From Liopterus haemorrhoidalis (taxonomy: Eukaryota; Arthropoda; Insecta; Coleoptera; Dytiscidae), in the NCBI GenBank assembly GCA_963971575.1, contig OZ020616.1, forward strand, positions 21,718,713-21,782,712: a stretch of 64,000 bases of DNA, written 5' to 3'. Shown one piece after another: positions 1 through 11,529 of the stretch (position 1 is the stretch's first letter; every line of letters starts with the position of its first letter). The position numbers and the translations under genes were made by a program. A model generated the notes under the pieces. The model was not told where the DNA came from. It worked only from the letters and a program-made list of their open reading frames with translations, and made no database searches.

Positions 1-151
1 AATTCAGACTTATTTTTGTATTTTACTAACTTTATTAAATTGTAATTGTAAAAACATAAAAACAATCATTGGCTTGACAGCTATATATATTTTTTTTAAC
101 CCGTTACTTGGATACGCTGGTTACAATAACATTATTTCGTAGTTCTTAACA
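1..151 (-). repeat. 3' LTR of BEL/Pao element 1 (edge-truncated)
   Basis: Matches 6140-6289 nearly base for base. It ends on the plus strand in TTCTTAACA, followed directly by the element's purine-rich tract. About six bases are missing at the window start. Confidence 0.9.
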
Positions 152-170
152 TGCCCCCAGCCTTGAAAGG
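152..170 (-). other. Polypurine tract of BEL/Pao element 1
   Basis: On the minus strand this is a purine-rich run with GGCTGGGGGCA immediately before the TGTTAAG start of the 3' LTR, the expected place for the plus-strand primer of an LTR retrotransposon. Confidence 0.7.
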
Positions 171-373
171 GTTAAGCCTTTCAACATTATAAATGCATAA
201 AATAGAAATAACATTAATAGCATTCATAAAAATATACTAAAGTATTATTATGAACAAACAACATAAATGTGAAAAATTACAAAATTTTGAAGAATAAGGT
301 AAGGTAAGGTACACCTTATTTATCAAAAAGTAAGTAATACCTGTACATAATCACTCACACTTCACTTGACACT

Positions 374-895
374 TCACTTTAAATGTCTTTGGTCAATATC
401 TTCTTCTGATGAAGGTAGTGGACATATTTTAGAAAATGCCCTCTTGATGATACCATTTTCAGTCCTCAATTCTGCTACTCTTGAGATGCAATCTGGGCCT
501 TGAAACACGTTGATGATTCGACCCATGCGCCAGTAAAGTGGTCGTTATCTTGGTGGTAAGTTATCTTCTTTTATTATTACTAAAGTTCCTGGCTCTAACT
601 GGTATCCTTTTTGTTTCAATTTAATGCGTACTTGCAGCTCGGACAAATATTCTTTTTGCCATCGAACCCAAAAATACTGTTGGACTTGTTGTAATAACTG
701 AAACTTGGAAAGTCTATTTTGTTGGATGTCACGTACATTTGGATCTGGAGTCGATACGAGCGTTCTCCCAATTAAGAAATGAGCAGGTGTGAGAGCTTGC
801 AAATCAGTGGGGCCGGAAGATAAAGGAAATAAAGGTCGCGAATTTAAGATGCTTTCAATTTGTATTAGAATAGTGATAAATTGTTCGTATGTCAA
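374..895 (-). pseudogene. BEL/Pao pol C-terminus (integrase end, DUF5641-like)
   Basis: Continues the integrase frame after an in-frame TAA at 896-898. It contains the motifs LNSRPL, TPAHFLIGR and FWVRWQKEYL, typical of the C-terminal module that follows the integrase core in BEL/Pao pol. The open stretch stops at 545 with another in-frame TAA, but the same frame then continues with recognisable sequence (WRMGRI, then SRVAELRT) to a TGA at about 374, which I take as the original end of pol. Two nonsense changes are therefore visible here. The first codon of the open piece is TTG, an artefact of the upstream stop and not a real start. Confidence 0.85.
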
Positions 896-2455
896 TTAAA
901 GGTTACCCACTACCCTTTTTAAATGATATTTAACCCCTTTTATCCCCGCTTCCCAAATTCCACCGAAGTGAGGTGCCTGTACTGGAATAAATTTCCAACT
1001 TATACCTTCCATTGCTAAAGTTGTCGTTATTTCCTTGTTGACTTGATTTAATTTTTTTTTTAACTCCTTATGAGCTGCAACAAAGTTTTTCCCATTGTCC
1101 GAAAATATACAACTGGGTTTCCCTCGCCTTGCAGTGAATCTTCTAAAGCAAGCTATAAATGTGTTTTTGCTCAAATCCGAAACAAGTCCGATGTGCAGTG
1201 CTGTAGTACACATGCAAATAAATAAACAAATGTATGCTTTAGTTAATTTAAAACCTCTGCCGTCTTTATTTTTTAAAAGAAAAGGTCCCGCGTAGTCCAC
1301 TCCAGTGTTACTGAAGGGTGGGGCAGGTGTAATTCTTTCTTTTGGTAGGACACCTATCATTGGATGTTTAACTGCTGGTTTTGTCTTGAAACACACGATG
1401 CACGACTTGATGATTTTTTTACAACTATTTCTTCCAGCGACTGCCCAATACTTTTCTCTTACTGAAGACAAAGGGCCTGCATGAAAGAGTTTCTCGTGTT
1501 CATATTGTAGTATTAGATATGTAAGTTTATGCTTTTTCGGTAATATCATCGGATGTTTTTTATCATGTGTAAAATTTGACTGTTGAAGTCGTCCTCCAAC
1601 CCTAATTACTTCATATCTGTCTAAAAATGTACTCAACTGAAATAACGGGCTGCTTTTCTGTACTTCATTTCCTTCTTTTAAAGCCTTAATTTCTAAAGAT
1701 AATTCTTCTTCTTGACTTAATTTTACTAGTTTTATAGTACTGTAGTTTAATTCTTCTGGTGTAAAATCTTCTAAATATCTTTTGTATGCCTTTTCTTTAT
1801 AGTTAGTCATGAATCTTATACAATATGCCATAACTCGTACCAATCGAACGAATTTGGAATATCTGTGGAACTGAAAACTTGGCTGTGTTTCTTCAATAAC
1901 CAATGTTTTTATAATTTTTCTTGTTTCTGGTGGTTCTTCAGAAAATTGAATAATTGACTGTGGCCATTCTTCTTCGTTCTCAACTAGCCATGATGGACCG
2001 AGCCCCCAAAAATGGCTACTTATTAACTGAATTGGTGTTAACCCTCGTGTTAACAAGTCTGCAGGGCTCCTAGATGTACTTACATGCCTCCAATTTTCTC
2101 TTCCAATAATTGATTGAATTTGTGCAACCCTATTCCCTACAAATGGTTGTAACCAACTAGGTTCTGTATTTAACCAATGTAACGCTACTGTAGAATCAAG
2201 CCATAAATAAGTTGCGTCAAATTTTAAGTTAAGTGCTGTTTTGACCTTAGTAATCAACTGTGCCAGTAATAAGGCTCCAAACAGTTCTAACCTGGGTATG
2301 GTTTGTGCCTTTAATGATGCAACCTTACCTTTAGCAATCAGTAAATTGATTTGAACTTCTCGTTTAGCGTTTGTACTTCTTATATAGAGGGCTGGTCCAT
2401 ATGCTTCCTGGGAAGCGTCTGCAAAACCATGAAGTACTGTTCTTAACACACACAT
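896..2455 (-). pseudogene. BEL/Pao pol: RNase H-like region and integrase
   Basis: A 519-codon open piece. The first ~150 residues match the RNase H-like/Peptidase_A17 region of BEL/Pao pol (LHGFADASQEAYG, then PRLELFGALLLAQL). An H2C2 zinc-binding motif follows at about residues 320-357 (HEKLFHAG ... CIVC), then the integrase core with Asp in TGVDYAGPF, Asp in FSDNGKNF and Glu in FGGIWEAGIKG. All three catalytic positions are present, so the integrase itself looks intact. The piece is cut off from the RT by a frameshift near 2450 and from the C-terminal module by the stop at 896-898. Confidence 0.9.
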
Positions 2456-3812
2456 GGTATGATGACATGACGTATTATCTCAAGATTACTTAGTTCTGGC
2501 ATTTGTTCTCGAAATATTTTCCTTCTCGAAAATATATCTTGTGGAACTGCTTCGTCCCATGACAATTTATATAACCACAATTTTCGTAGTAATTTCTTTG
2601 CTTCTAACACACACGGGCTTAAAAATCCAAAGGGGTAAAAAATCTGTGCAATTTCTGACAGTATTCTTCGTTTAGTTATTGTCTTTAGAGCGTTTATGTT
2701 GCCTATACTAAAAGTTAGGACGTCATTTGTGCTTGACCAATTAATGCCCAATGTTCCCCTAGTGTGATAATCGTATGTGGTGAAATATTTACATGAATTT
2801 TTTGCAAAATTGTTTGATGATTAGTAATCCATTTTCTTAATGGTAGTTTGGCTGATTGCAGTATGTGTATGACATCATTTGTGATTTTTACAAGTTCAGA
2901 CTCTGAATCTGTCCGTGTTAAAAGGTCATCCACATAAAAATCTGATGAAATAACTCTTGCTGCTTCTGGGAATGTATCAGAATAATCAATAGCCAATTGC
3001 TTCAAACATCTTATGGACAAGTATGGCGCAGACTTCGTCCCGTAGGTGATTGTGTTTAATATGAATGACTTTAATTCATCTTCTGTATTTGCTCTCCATA
3101 ATATGCCTTGTAATGTTCTTTGTTGCGGTGTCATCCAAATCCGCCTGTACATCTTACAAACATCTGCACTTATTACATAGGTATGTTGTCGAAACCTCAA
3201 GAGAATTTCGATTAAATCATCTTGTAATGTGGGTCCTGCATATTGTAAATCTTTCAAAGATATACCACTTAGTGTTTGTGCTGACCCGTGAAATACCACC
3301 CTCAATTTTGTGGTTGAACTATTTTCGTTTATAACCCCATGGTGAGGTAAGTAATTAATTTGTTGCTCTTGATCTCTTTCTACTTGTGACAAATGACTCA
3401 ATTCTTCATATTCTTGCATAAAATCTTGGTATTTTTTCTTAAAATCTGTATTTTTCGTAAATATTCTTTCTACTGTATGTAGCCTCTTCATTGCGTTTAC
3501 TTTTGATTCTCCAAGCAATGTTGATGATTCCTTTAATGGAATTGTTACAACAAACCTGCCTTCAGTATCTCTCTTCACCGTAGACTTAAATATTTGTTCA
3601 CATTCCTCATCTTCCTTGGACCTTACTTTCTTCGCCCATTCTTCTATTGTCCAGAATTTTTCTAATTGTTCTTTGATGTCTACTTCTTTGCTGAATTTGC
3701 AATGTGTTTGTTTTCTATGCTTCCTTGTCTCCAAGAACCAGTCAGGATCCAACCAAACAATGTTTTTTGTAGAATTGACATTCCTGGTCCTAGTGCATGC
3801 TGTACTACACAC
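2443..3812 (-). pseudogene. BEL/Pao pol: reverse transcriptase
   Basis: Two overlapping frames (2715-3812 and 2443-2751) together cover the RT. The larger piece has the linker FWTIEEWAKK, the conserved YLPHHGVI, LRVVFHGSAQ, LQYAGPTLQDDL and the catalytic FYVDDLLTR near residue 293. The smaller piece carries the thumb/connection (KRRILSEIAQIFYPFGFLSP). The frame changes near 3700 (leaving the protease), 2740 and 2450. The D of YVDD and the upstream SADVCKMY are present, so the RT core was functional before the frameshifts. Confidence 0.9.
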
Positions 3813-4621
3813 GTTAGTTTCCAGAATAAGCCAGCACCAATTAGAACATCTATTTTTCCAGGCTTGTAGTAAGATGGATCTGCCAGTTTGACATAGCTTG
3901 GAATGTGAAAAATATCTTTCTTGATTGGTTGATTTGGTATCTCATCGCAAATATTGTCTAAAACTAAACATTCTAAGGTTGTCTTGAATGAATTGTGAAA
4001 TGACTGTATTTTTAATTGACATCTGTGATTTAGTTTTGATATATTTTGATTGATACCAACGACCGTAATGTCGATTGGTGTGACTGCTACTCCTAATTTG
4101 TTACAAAGCTCCAATGACATGAAATTGGACTGGGCCCCACTATCTAAGAGCACTCTGCATGTTTGTAGTTCTCCTCTTGCGTCAGTTACTTGGACTAGTG
4201 CTGTGGCTAGAATCACTTGCGAGTATCTGACTGGCGTAGTATTTTGTGAAGCTAATGTTACTTCTGACTTTTCTTTTGGATCTTCCTGTAGCTTTTGTTT
4301 CCTCTCATCATGCAACAGAGTATGATGTTGGCTACCACATTTCTTGCATGTCCCTGCTGTCTTGCATTCACGTGCCATATGTCCTTTTCGAAGGCAATTT
4401 ATGCACAATTTTAGTTTTCTTGCTGTATCATATCTTTCTTTAGTTGACAATTTTATGAAATGTTCATAGTTAAGTATGTAGTGACTGCCATTGCAGACTA
4501 CACATCTACTAACATTGCCCACAAACGCTTTTGTTTTCCCTGCTTGTATTATTCTTACCTTACTCATAGTTTCATTTTTGTTTGTATTAAGTGTTTCCAA
4601 CAAATCTGCTCTGTTTTTCAA
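3680..4621 (-). pseudogene. BEL/Pao gag C-terminus with zinc knuckles, and aspartic protease
   Basis: The N-terminal ~110 residues hold CCHC-type motifs (CVVCNGSHYILNYEHF, CINCLRKGHMAREC, CKKCGSQHHTLLH) typical of BEL/Pao gag. The protease (DUF1758-like) follows, with the active-site triad in VLLDSGAQSNF at about residue 160 and a GINQ turn near residue 190. The last residues run out of frame, and the RT resumes in another frame near 3700. The region 4622-4717, between this piece and the DUF1759 piece, is interrupted by a stop. Confidence 0.88.
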
Positions 4622-4717
4622 AAATGTTTTTTAATGCTGGTTCTTCTTGTATATTCTTATACTCCTCCCACTTTATATATGTAACTTTGTCTAATTTTGT
4701 AGTTACTATATATATTA

Positions 4718-5520
4718 TCAAGGTATCCCAATATTGCGTTGGTTGTTTAAGAACTTCAAGTGCACGAAGATTTTTTGAAGTTTGTCTACCAACATTTTTA
4801 ATTCGTTCGCTGCTTCTCTTGTAATTACTGGGTGATCAAAAAGTGCTTTAACATGTGTACGAATTAATAGTGACGTATTATTAAACCTGTCACATAATAA
4901 ATCCCAAGCGATATCATAATTCGCTGCTGAAAATTCTATAGAATTTATTACCTGCGCAGCTCCTCCTTGTACTGCTGAACGCAAGTAATGGAACTTCTCA
5001 ATTTGACCAATTTGTTTATTACTATGTATCAACGCTTGAACCGTATCTCTAAATTCTAACCAATTCTCACATAACCCTTCAAAGGTAGGTAAACTTATCT
5101 GCGGAAGCTTAATGTTGATTTTTCTGTTGTACCTATTTGGAAGCCTATTTTGAGACTCTGACACACCTGACATAATTTCAACTGACTGAGCTTCAGTTGT
5201 ATAATTTGACATTAACTGTTTTGCTGCTGCTAACTTACTACAATATTCTGCCTCAAACATTTCTCTTTCTTTCAACTCATTTTCAGAATTGTCTGTATTG
5301 TCCTCTATCTTTTCTTGAATGTCTTCAAATTCTCCAAAAATAGGTTCTGCTTTCTCTATTCTAATTTGTAATTCTGTTAACTTAGACGCCTTAATTGATT
5401 CATCAGGTAATTGAGCAAACAGTAATTCATTTCTGTCAAAAACTTTGAAAATGTTGTCAGTTTTGACTTTAGTACACCTCTTTTACATTTGTCAAAGTTA
5501 ATTTGCATTGTTTCAGGCAT
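4718..5520 (-). pseudogene. BEL/Pao gag N-terminus (DUF1759-like)
   Basis: I place the gag start at the ATG at 5518-5520, because it opens a frame (MPETMQINFDKCKRGVLKSK) resembling the short basic N-terminus of other BEL/Pao gags. A frameshift then moves to the 5275-4718 frame, which carries the DUF1759 domain (LPQISLPTFEGLCENWLEF, FHYLRSAVQGGAA, AWDLLCDRF). It lies about 600 bp downstream of the primer-binding site on the minus strand, the normal place for gag. Broken by at least one frameshift. Confidence 0.85.
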
Positions 5521-5654
5521 TTTTTAACTTCGAGGGAATTTGGGAATAGTATACCCACGAAAATCAACAAAGATAAAAGCAAAGCTCTCACTAACCTGAC
5601 CAAGCTCGCCAAAAGAACTTCACGCTCAAGAGACTGTTGCGAAATTCCAATGAG

Positions 5655-5955
5655 GCGCCGCTGTCACTGCTTCTTGCCAGTACCACTGCACTGGATGACC
5701 AGATACTCCAATACGCTACCAACTGTCGTTGCTATTTGCCAGTACCACACCACTTTACTGGATGACTGCAAACTCCACTGAGCTTCTTTTTGTCACTGCT
5801 ACTTGACAACACCACTATGCTGGATGATAACAAACTCCACTGAGTTGCCAATTATCTTTGCTACTTGCCAGCACCACTGCGCTGGTTGATTACAGACTCC
5901 ACTGAGCTGCCAGCTGTCGATGCTACTTGCCAGTACCACTGCACTGGACAAATGT
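5655..5955 (-). repeat. Tandem ~65 bp repeats in the BEL/Pao 1 leader
   Basis: Between the primer-binding site and gag there are four to five degenerate copies of a 62-67 bp unit containing TGCTACTTGCCAGTACCACT and then CTGGATGA and AACTCCACTGAG on the plus strand. No open frame explains the repeats. Confidence 0.8.
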
Positions 5956-6116
5956 ACCACTGTCACTGCAACTACCGATGATGGCTGTTTTACTCTTTTA
6001 CTCTCAATGCACGTTACTAGTTTCTTAGTGCGTCGACAGCAAGGATATGATACGGCTATGTTAACATACACTAACCTTAATGAAGTTTATCCAGTTTGTC
6101 GCTTTATATTGTATAA

Positions 6117-6134
6117 TCCTGGTTCGAAGGACCA
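6117..6134 (-). other. Primer-binding site of BEL/Pao element 1
   Basis: On the minus strand it reads TGGTCCTTCGAACCAGGA, complementary to a tRNA 3' end (CCA plus a TTCGAA T-loop). It lies five bases downstream of the 5' LTR. The same core occurs in BEL/Pao element 2 near 60490. I did not assign the tRNA. Confidence 0.75.
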
Positions 6135-6139
6135 AATAA

Positions 6140-6289
6140 TGTTTTAATTCAGACTTATTTTACTAACTTTATTAAATTGTAATTGTACAAAACATAAAAA
6201 CAATCATTGGCTTGACAGCTATATATATTTTTTTTAATCCGTTACTTGGATACGCTGGTTACAATAACATTATTTCGTAGTTCTTAACA
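6140..6289 (-). repeat. 5' LTR of BEL/Pao element 1
   Basis: A 150 bp repeat with TGTT/AACA ends, matching 1-151. In sense orientation it starts TGTTAAGAAC. Flanking sequence unrelated to the element begins at 6290. Confidence 0.88.
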
Positions 6290-6626
6290 ATGTTAAATAG
6301 TACACACGTGTTTATCTAGTCTCTCCGTACAGTGATAGTTCAGTTCGCGAGTTCTATTGTGAATTTGGTATCATCTGAACCGCTAAATTATTGTCTACGG
6401 GACTATTAGAGTGTTTTAAACCAGGTCTGTTTTAAAATATATAATTTAATTAAATAACCGAAATTTGCCTACATCAAATATAAAATTAAAGTGTCATTCT
6501 TATCAGTGTACCTGTCAAAACACAGGTGATCGCAGTGACGTCACCTATAAAGTCACCTGTTTGTACATCTGAAATATCAGGTCAATGACATTCTAATCCG
6601 TCAGAATTTGACAAACAATATTAAAC

Positions 6627-7553
6627 ATGGGAAAGGAAGAATGCAGTTTTTGTAAAGCAGCCGTTTCCCGCACTAATGTGAGTTTTACGTGCAGTGGTCC
6701 CTGCAAACGTAAATTTCACCCACAATGTGCAGGAGTTCCCGAAGCGTTACTGGAGTTTAGAGAACATAATAATATTTCCATTCTATGCTCCCGATGCCTG
6801 CGTCCTAAGACATCGCAACCTACTGCATCCGCTTCCGGAAACAACAATTTGCTGAACGATGTTCTGTTGAAATTAAGCATCATGCAGGCTGATATTTCAT
6901 CAATAAAAAATCAGCAAGCTACTTTCACCAAATCCGTGCAGCATTTTGGTGATAAAATTGATGATTTTGGACCAGAAATGGCCACCTTTAAAACGTCCAT
7001 AAAATGTGTGGATGCAATGAAAAAAGATCTTGCAATGCTAAAACGGGAAAAAACGCTTTGAGAGGCGAGATGGAGAAACTTCAAAGTACTCTCGCCGGGA
7101 AAATGTTGAAATAACAGGGATAGATGAGTCAAAGGATGAATGTATTCCCACCATCCTGGCAATTATTGGCTCGCACGTAGAATGCGCTGTTGGTTCCTCG
7201 GATTTAATCGCGTATCACCGTGTGCCCACCAATCGTCAACCAACAAGTACCCGAGAGCAATTATTGCCAAATTTGCCCAAAGAACGAAGAAATATGCATT
7301 TATTGGCGCATCCCGTCGTCGTAAAGGCTTCTCTGGTGCTGACTTGGACTTGAATGCTTCTGTTACCCCTATCTATGTCAACGATCACTTGACCTCTTAC
7401 AACAAAGGACTTTTGAGAAATGTACGCGATGTGTGTAGGGAAAAAGGGTACAAATACGTTTGGGTCAGAGATTGTCGTATTCTGGTACGTAAATCTGACT
7501 CTTCGAATGTTCTACAGATTAATACCTACGATGATGTAAAGAGAATAAATTAA
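6627..7553 (+). pseudogene. LINE 1 ORF1, PHD-like zinc finger and coiled coil
   Basis: Starts at ATG 6627. Residues 6-57 form a Cys4-His-Cys3 pattern (C6, C9, C22, C26, H31, C34, C54, C57), the arrangement of a PHD finger. A heptad-like helical stretch follows (about residues 75-140). The frame breaks near 7061 and resumes in other frames to 7553, where the basic C-terminal domain ends in a segment (VNDHLTSYNK ... KYVWVRDCRILV) closely resembling the ORF1 ends of the family A LINEs at 38746 and 51707. Such proteins bind the LINE RNA in the ribonucleoprotein; here it is broken. Confidence 0.82.
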
Positions 7554-7599
7554 GTAGCTGAATTAATTAATTGTCTTTACTACTCAATAACCGTTAAGA

Positions 7600-8225
7600 T
7601 GGCTCTTTCAGGTTTTTACCAAAACGTAATGGTCTGCGAACCAAAACTAATCAGTTTTATGCAGCTACTACAGGGCTCCCGGCTGATATCATTTGTCTGA
7701 CTGAAACATTTTTAAAAGACACAATTGCCGACAGTGAATTATTTGACAGTCACATTTATTCTGTTTATCGTCGTGATCGTGACACTGTCCTGTGCAAAAG
7801 TGATGGTGGAGGTGTGCTTATAGCTGTCTCTAGTGCTGTACGATCTTATCTACGCCCCTAGCGGTGTGACGGAATCTGCGAGGACCTTTGGGTAACTGTC
7901 GAATACAGGGACAATATTTTCCATATTTGTTGTGTGTACGTACATTCCTCGATATGCTACTATTAATAATCGACTTGCGTATTTCAACAAATTGTCTTCC
8001 GTTATCCAAGATCATTCTCGTGATACTTTCTTGATTGTAGGAGATTTTAAACTCCCTAATATCGTTTGGAACCCCATATCTTTCGCGCCGTACCTTATTA
8101 ATACAGATTTTGTCGATAACCTGAGTGGACAAGTTGCTGAATTTTCTGCTTTGCTCGAGTTGTACCAATTCAATCACATTATTAATAGTAGTAACAAGGA
8201 TCTAGATCTAGTATTATACAATTAA
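7600..8225 (+). pseudogene. LINE 1 ORF2 endonuclease domain (broken)
   Basis: Two frames show AP-endonuclease-like motifs: ADIICLTETF (catalytic Glu region) near 7690, a GGGVLIAV strand near 7810, and FLIVGDFKLPNIVW near 8030-8070. A frameshift lies near 7860-7930. After 8225 the linker towards the RT continues with further stops (about 8230-8445). Confidence 0.8.
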
Positions 8226-8445
8226 CGACTGTGTAATTATTGTTAAAAAGTGTTGTACCCCTTTAGTATCAGAGGATAGGCATCACCCTGCCATTGATAT
8301 TTCTTTAATCGTAAAAGAAGCAGTGCCTATCTCCATAACTCCTTATAATAAAATAATGTATCACGCTGCCGATTACGATCTGGTTAACAGTCTAATCGAT
8401 GAAATTGATTGGTAACAAGAACTGTGTTTTGACGTTAATACCAAT

Positions 8446-10419
8446 GTGAACATTTTTTATAAAAAGTTAGCTAAAATCATAGATATAAATGTTCCAACAC
8501 GAGTTATAAAGAAGGGTAAGCTTCCTGTGTGGATCTCCTCTGTTTCTAGAAAGATACTGACAGAAAAAGAAAAATATCATAGAAAATGGAAAAAATATAA
8601 ACTAGATCATGACCATATATCCTTTTCTATTTTACGAAAGCGTACCAAAGCCCTTTAAAAATCCGACTACAAGAACTATATAAAGCGTACTGAAGATTCA
8701 CTTAACACTGATATTAAGCCCTTTTGGAACTTTGTTAATAGTAAGAAAAAAACGTGCAGAATACCAGCAATCATGAAACTAAATAACAACGAGGTTTCAG
8801 ATACTCAGTCGATATGCAATATTTTTTCCGAATATTTTACTTCGATGTTTGAACCAATCACACCTGTTATTAACACTAATACTAAATTTTTTTGCAATAA
8901 TAGTGCCTTTTTAGTAGATCACATATCTGAACAAGATATAACCAATCAAATTGCTAAATTTGACGTTAAAAACAGTGCTGGTCCAGATGGAATACATTCA
9001 TTATTTATTAAAAATTGTATTAGTACCATTGTTGACCCTTTAATTATTATATTTAATACGTCCCTAAAAAAAGATGTTTTTCCGAACGTATGGAAAGTTG
9101 CTCAGATAACCGTATTTAAAAATGGTTCCAAATCCAACGTTGAAAACTACAGACCTTTTTCATTATTGTCAATATTCGCAAAAATCTTTGAAGCCTGTGT
9201 AGTTGACAAATTATTTTTTATGATTCAACAATCTATTCCCTGTGAACATCACGGATTTTTCAAGGGTAGATCGGTCTTGACTAATATGGTGCCTTTTGTT
9301 CAAGATTTAAGTGAGTCTGTTGATCTTCGGCAACAGGTTACTACAGTATACACTGATTTCTCTAAAGCATTTGACAAAGTTCATCATCCAACATTACTAC
9401 TCAAACTAGAGAAGTTTGGAATAAGTGGTGATCTGTTGCGGTGGATTGAGTCATATATTTTCAGTCGCACTCAATTTGTGGTTGTAAATAATTTTAAGTC
9501 TCCCACAGTTCATGTCACATCAGGTGTGCCACAGGGCTCCCATTTAGGACCTCTGTTATTTTCCATATTTATTAGTGACATCGGTACATGTTTTAAATAT
9601 TCGAAACATTTATTATATGCTGACGATTTAAAGTTATTTAAATGCATTACCAAGATTGATCACTGTTTAGAACTCCAAGATGACTTGAACAGGCTTTTTG
9701 ACTCCTGTACTCTAACAAACTAACATTGAATTCAACATTCAACAAAGTGCAAGGTAATGACTTTCACAAGAATCATGAATCCCCTTAAACACAATTTCAC
9801 TTTAAATGGTTTGCCTCTGCAACAGGTATCAGAAGTCAAGGACCTTGAAATCATCTTGGATACTAAATTAACTTTTGATCAACACGTCCACTTTATTGTC
9901 AAGAAATCTCTCAGGAACTTGGGCTTTATTTTCAGAGTCACAAACGAGTTTTCCAATCATCGGGCGCTTATTTTCCTATGCAATAGTTTAGTTAGGAGCA
10001 CACTAGAATATGCTACCCCGATTTGGAATCCTCAATATAATATATATATTGACCAAATTGAAAAAGTTCAAGAGAAATTAAATTATAGGTTTAATAGAAA
10101 CTTGCATTTCCGCTCGTACGATGAAAATTTAAAATTCTACAAAATGCAAAGTCTGCGTGACAGAAGAACTATCCATGATCTAGCTTTTTTATATAGAACA
10201 TTAAATAATGAACTAAATTCTATCAATTTAATTCTCTACTTTGAATTTAATTGTTATCCCTATGTTTTGAGAAACCGTATGCTGTTGCACAACCATCATT
10301 ACAACAGTAATCTGGGCATAAATTCTCCAATTGCTAGAACATCAACTTCTTTTAATAGAGTCAGCCCAGATCTGGACATTTTTTCCTGTTCGCTACATTA
10401 TTTTAAAAACATTGTCTAG
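8446..10419 (+). pseudogene. LINE 1 ORF2 reverse transcriptase (broken)
   Basis: The linker (KEKYHRKWKKYK) at 8446-8658 is followed by a stop. The RT proper at 8773-9723 has NSAGPDGIHS, NYRPFSLLS, YTDFSKAFDKVHH, TSGVPQGSHLGPLLF and the catalytic LLYADDLKLF. The thumb and C-terminal region continue in another frame at 9757-10419 (LGFIFRVTNEF, LVRSTLEYATPIWNP). Gaps at 8659-8772 and 9724-9756 mark stops or small indels. All catalytic residues of the palm are still present. Confidence 0.88.
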
Positions 10420-10492
10420 ATAATTGATTCAATTTATTTGTACACACTTTTTGTTTTAGTTTTTTTTCTTCTCTCTTTCTTTGAGGTAAATA

Positions 10493-10495
<3 letters not shown>

Positions 10496-10548
<53 letters not shown>
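10496..10548. repeat. (TA)n microsatellite at the LINE 1 3' end
   Basis: About 26 TA units directly after the 3' untranslated region of LINE 1. Either the element's own 3' repeat or an expanded target. Confidence 0.85.
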
Positions 10549-10557
<9 letters not shown>

Positions 10558-11529
10558 TAAGGGATTTATTGTTTAAATAAAACTCAAGTTGTTCACAGAC
10601 TATTTTATTCTAAGTATTCACTTTTACAACGTAAGAAAACATCTGATCTCTCTATCAAATTCTACGTGTGTTTTATAAAAACCAATTAGTGTAATGAGCC
10701 GTCATCATTATCGTTAATGAGTCGTTATCATTAGTGGGCCAGATTACGGATTGCATCTTGATAACATTTTATGGTGACGTAACAGGGCTTCGTGGAAGGC
10801 TAGATGCTAACACGGCCGTCCTGCTACTGGCGTGTCCTCACGTCCTTTCTGTAGACGAATATCTGGTAAATGATGATGTGGTAGATGTCATCAGGGGATG
10901 ATCATGTAGGCCTTAGAATAGTCTGAAACAGTCTTCAAAAAGATTTAAGGAAAAAGAAAAGATTTAAGGTCCAATATCATTGACCTTTTAAGGTCCCTGA
11001 CCATTAAGATCCACACCATATTCCAGGGCCCTCATTCAATCTACATATAGACCTACATATGGTCTTAACCTACATAGACGATATCTGACCGTTCAACTGC
11101 TCTCAACTAGCAGAGACGGTCCCTTATCGTTCAACTGGCAGAGACGATCCCTGACCATTCAATTGCTCTCAACTAGCAGAGACGGTCCCTGATCGTTCAA
11201 CTGCCCTCAACACGACCAGTGTGTCTTGCGGTACTCGACAAGCTATCAATTCTCAACTCAACTATCCATTTATTTCATTACAGATTGTCTACAGTACCCA
11301 ACAAGCTCAGTGACTGTCGCTTCTTTATACTCGGTGCCTTCACAAAGCAAAAACGACCAGTGTGTCTTGCGGTACTCAACAAGCTCAGTGACTGTCGCTG
11401 CTTCATACTCAGTGCCTTATCATTTTATGAAAGCAATAAAATGTCTCTTACCATTCTAGTTATTCTCAACATAATCAGTTACCTTCGTGCGGTTTAAGCG
11501 CTACATAAATAGCGATCGTTCGCCCTTAC
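10549..11529. repeat. Non-coding stretch with short tandem repeats
   Basis: No supported gene. At 11085-11215 a 25-40 bp unit (core CTCTCAACTAGCAGAGACGG, then TCCCT and CGTTCAACTG) recurs three to four times. At 11213-11420 a longer segment (core CGACCAGTGTGTCTTGCGGT) occurs twice. The segment may belong to the 3' part of the Gypsy remnant on its right, but I saw no clean LTR ends. Confidence 0.55.

Larger units (their letters stand above)
1..6289 (-). mobile_element. BEL/Pao LTR retrotransposon 1 (decayed)
   Basis: A retrotransposon read on the minus strand, with gag, protease, reverse transcriptase, RNase H and integrase in BEL/Pao order. The terminal repeats at 1-151 and 6140-6289 match closely; the right copy begins TGTT and ends AACA on the plus strand, and the window edge removes about six bases of the left copy. 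A primer-binding site lies just inside the right LTR and a purine-rich tract just inside the left LTR. The coding region (about 374-5520) changes frame at least four times and has several in-frame stops, so the copy cannot encode a full polyprotein. A target-site duplication cannot be tested because the left flank is outside the window. Confidence 0.93.
6500..10495 (+). mobile_element. Decayed LINE 1 (PHD-type ORF1, EN-RT ORF2; CR1/Jockey group)
   Basis: A plus-strand non-LTR retrotransposon with ORF1 (6627-7553), an apurinic-type endonuclease (about 7600-8225) and RT (about 8446-10419), followed by a (TA)n tract. The PHD-like ORF1 and the EN-RT order fit the CR1/Jockey group; I could not assign a clade from motifs alone. 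Several frameshifts and stops break both ORFs. The exact 5' end is uncertain: 6290-6626 is probably its untranslated leader plus flank. Confidence 0.85.

Noticed and set aside
3065..4824. Plus-strand open frames across BEL/Pao element 1
   Set aside because: Antisense to gag, protease and RT with clear motifs; composition is that of reverse-strand shadows.
6117..6134. Possible tRNA fragment because of the TTCGAA T-loop and CCA end
   Set aside because: It lies just inside an LTR and is a primer-binding site; no acceptor, D or anticodon arms surround it.
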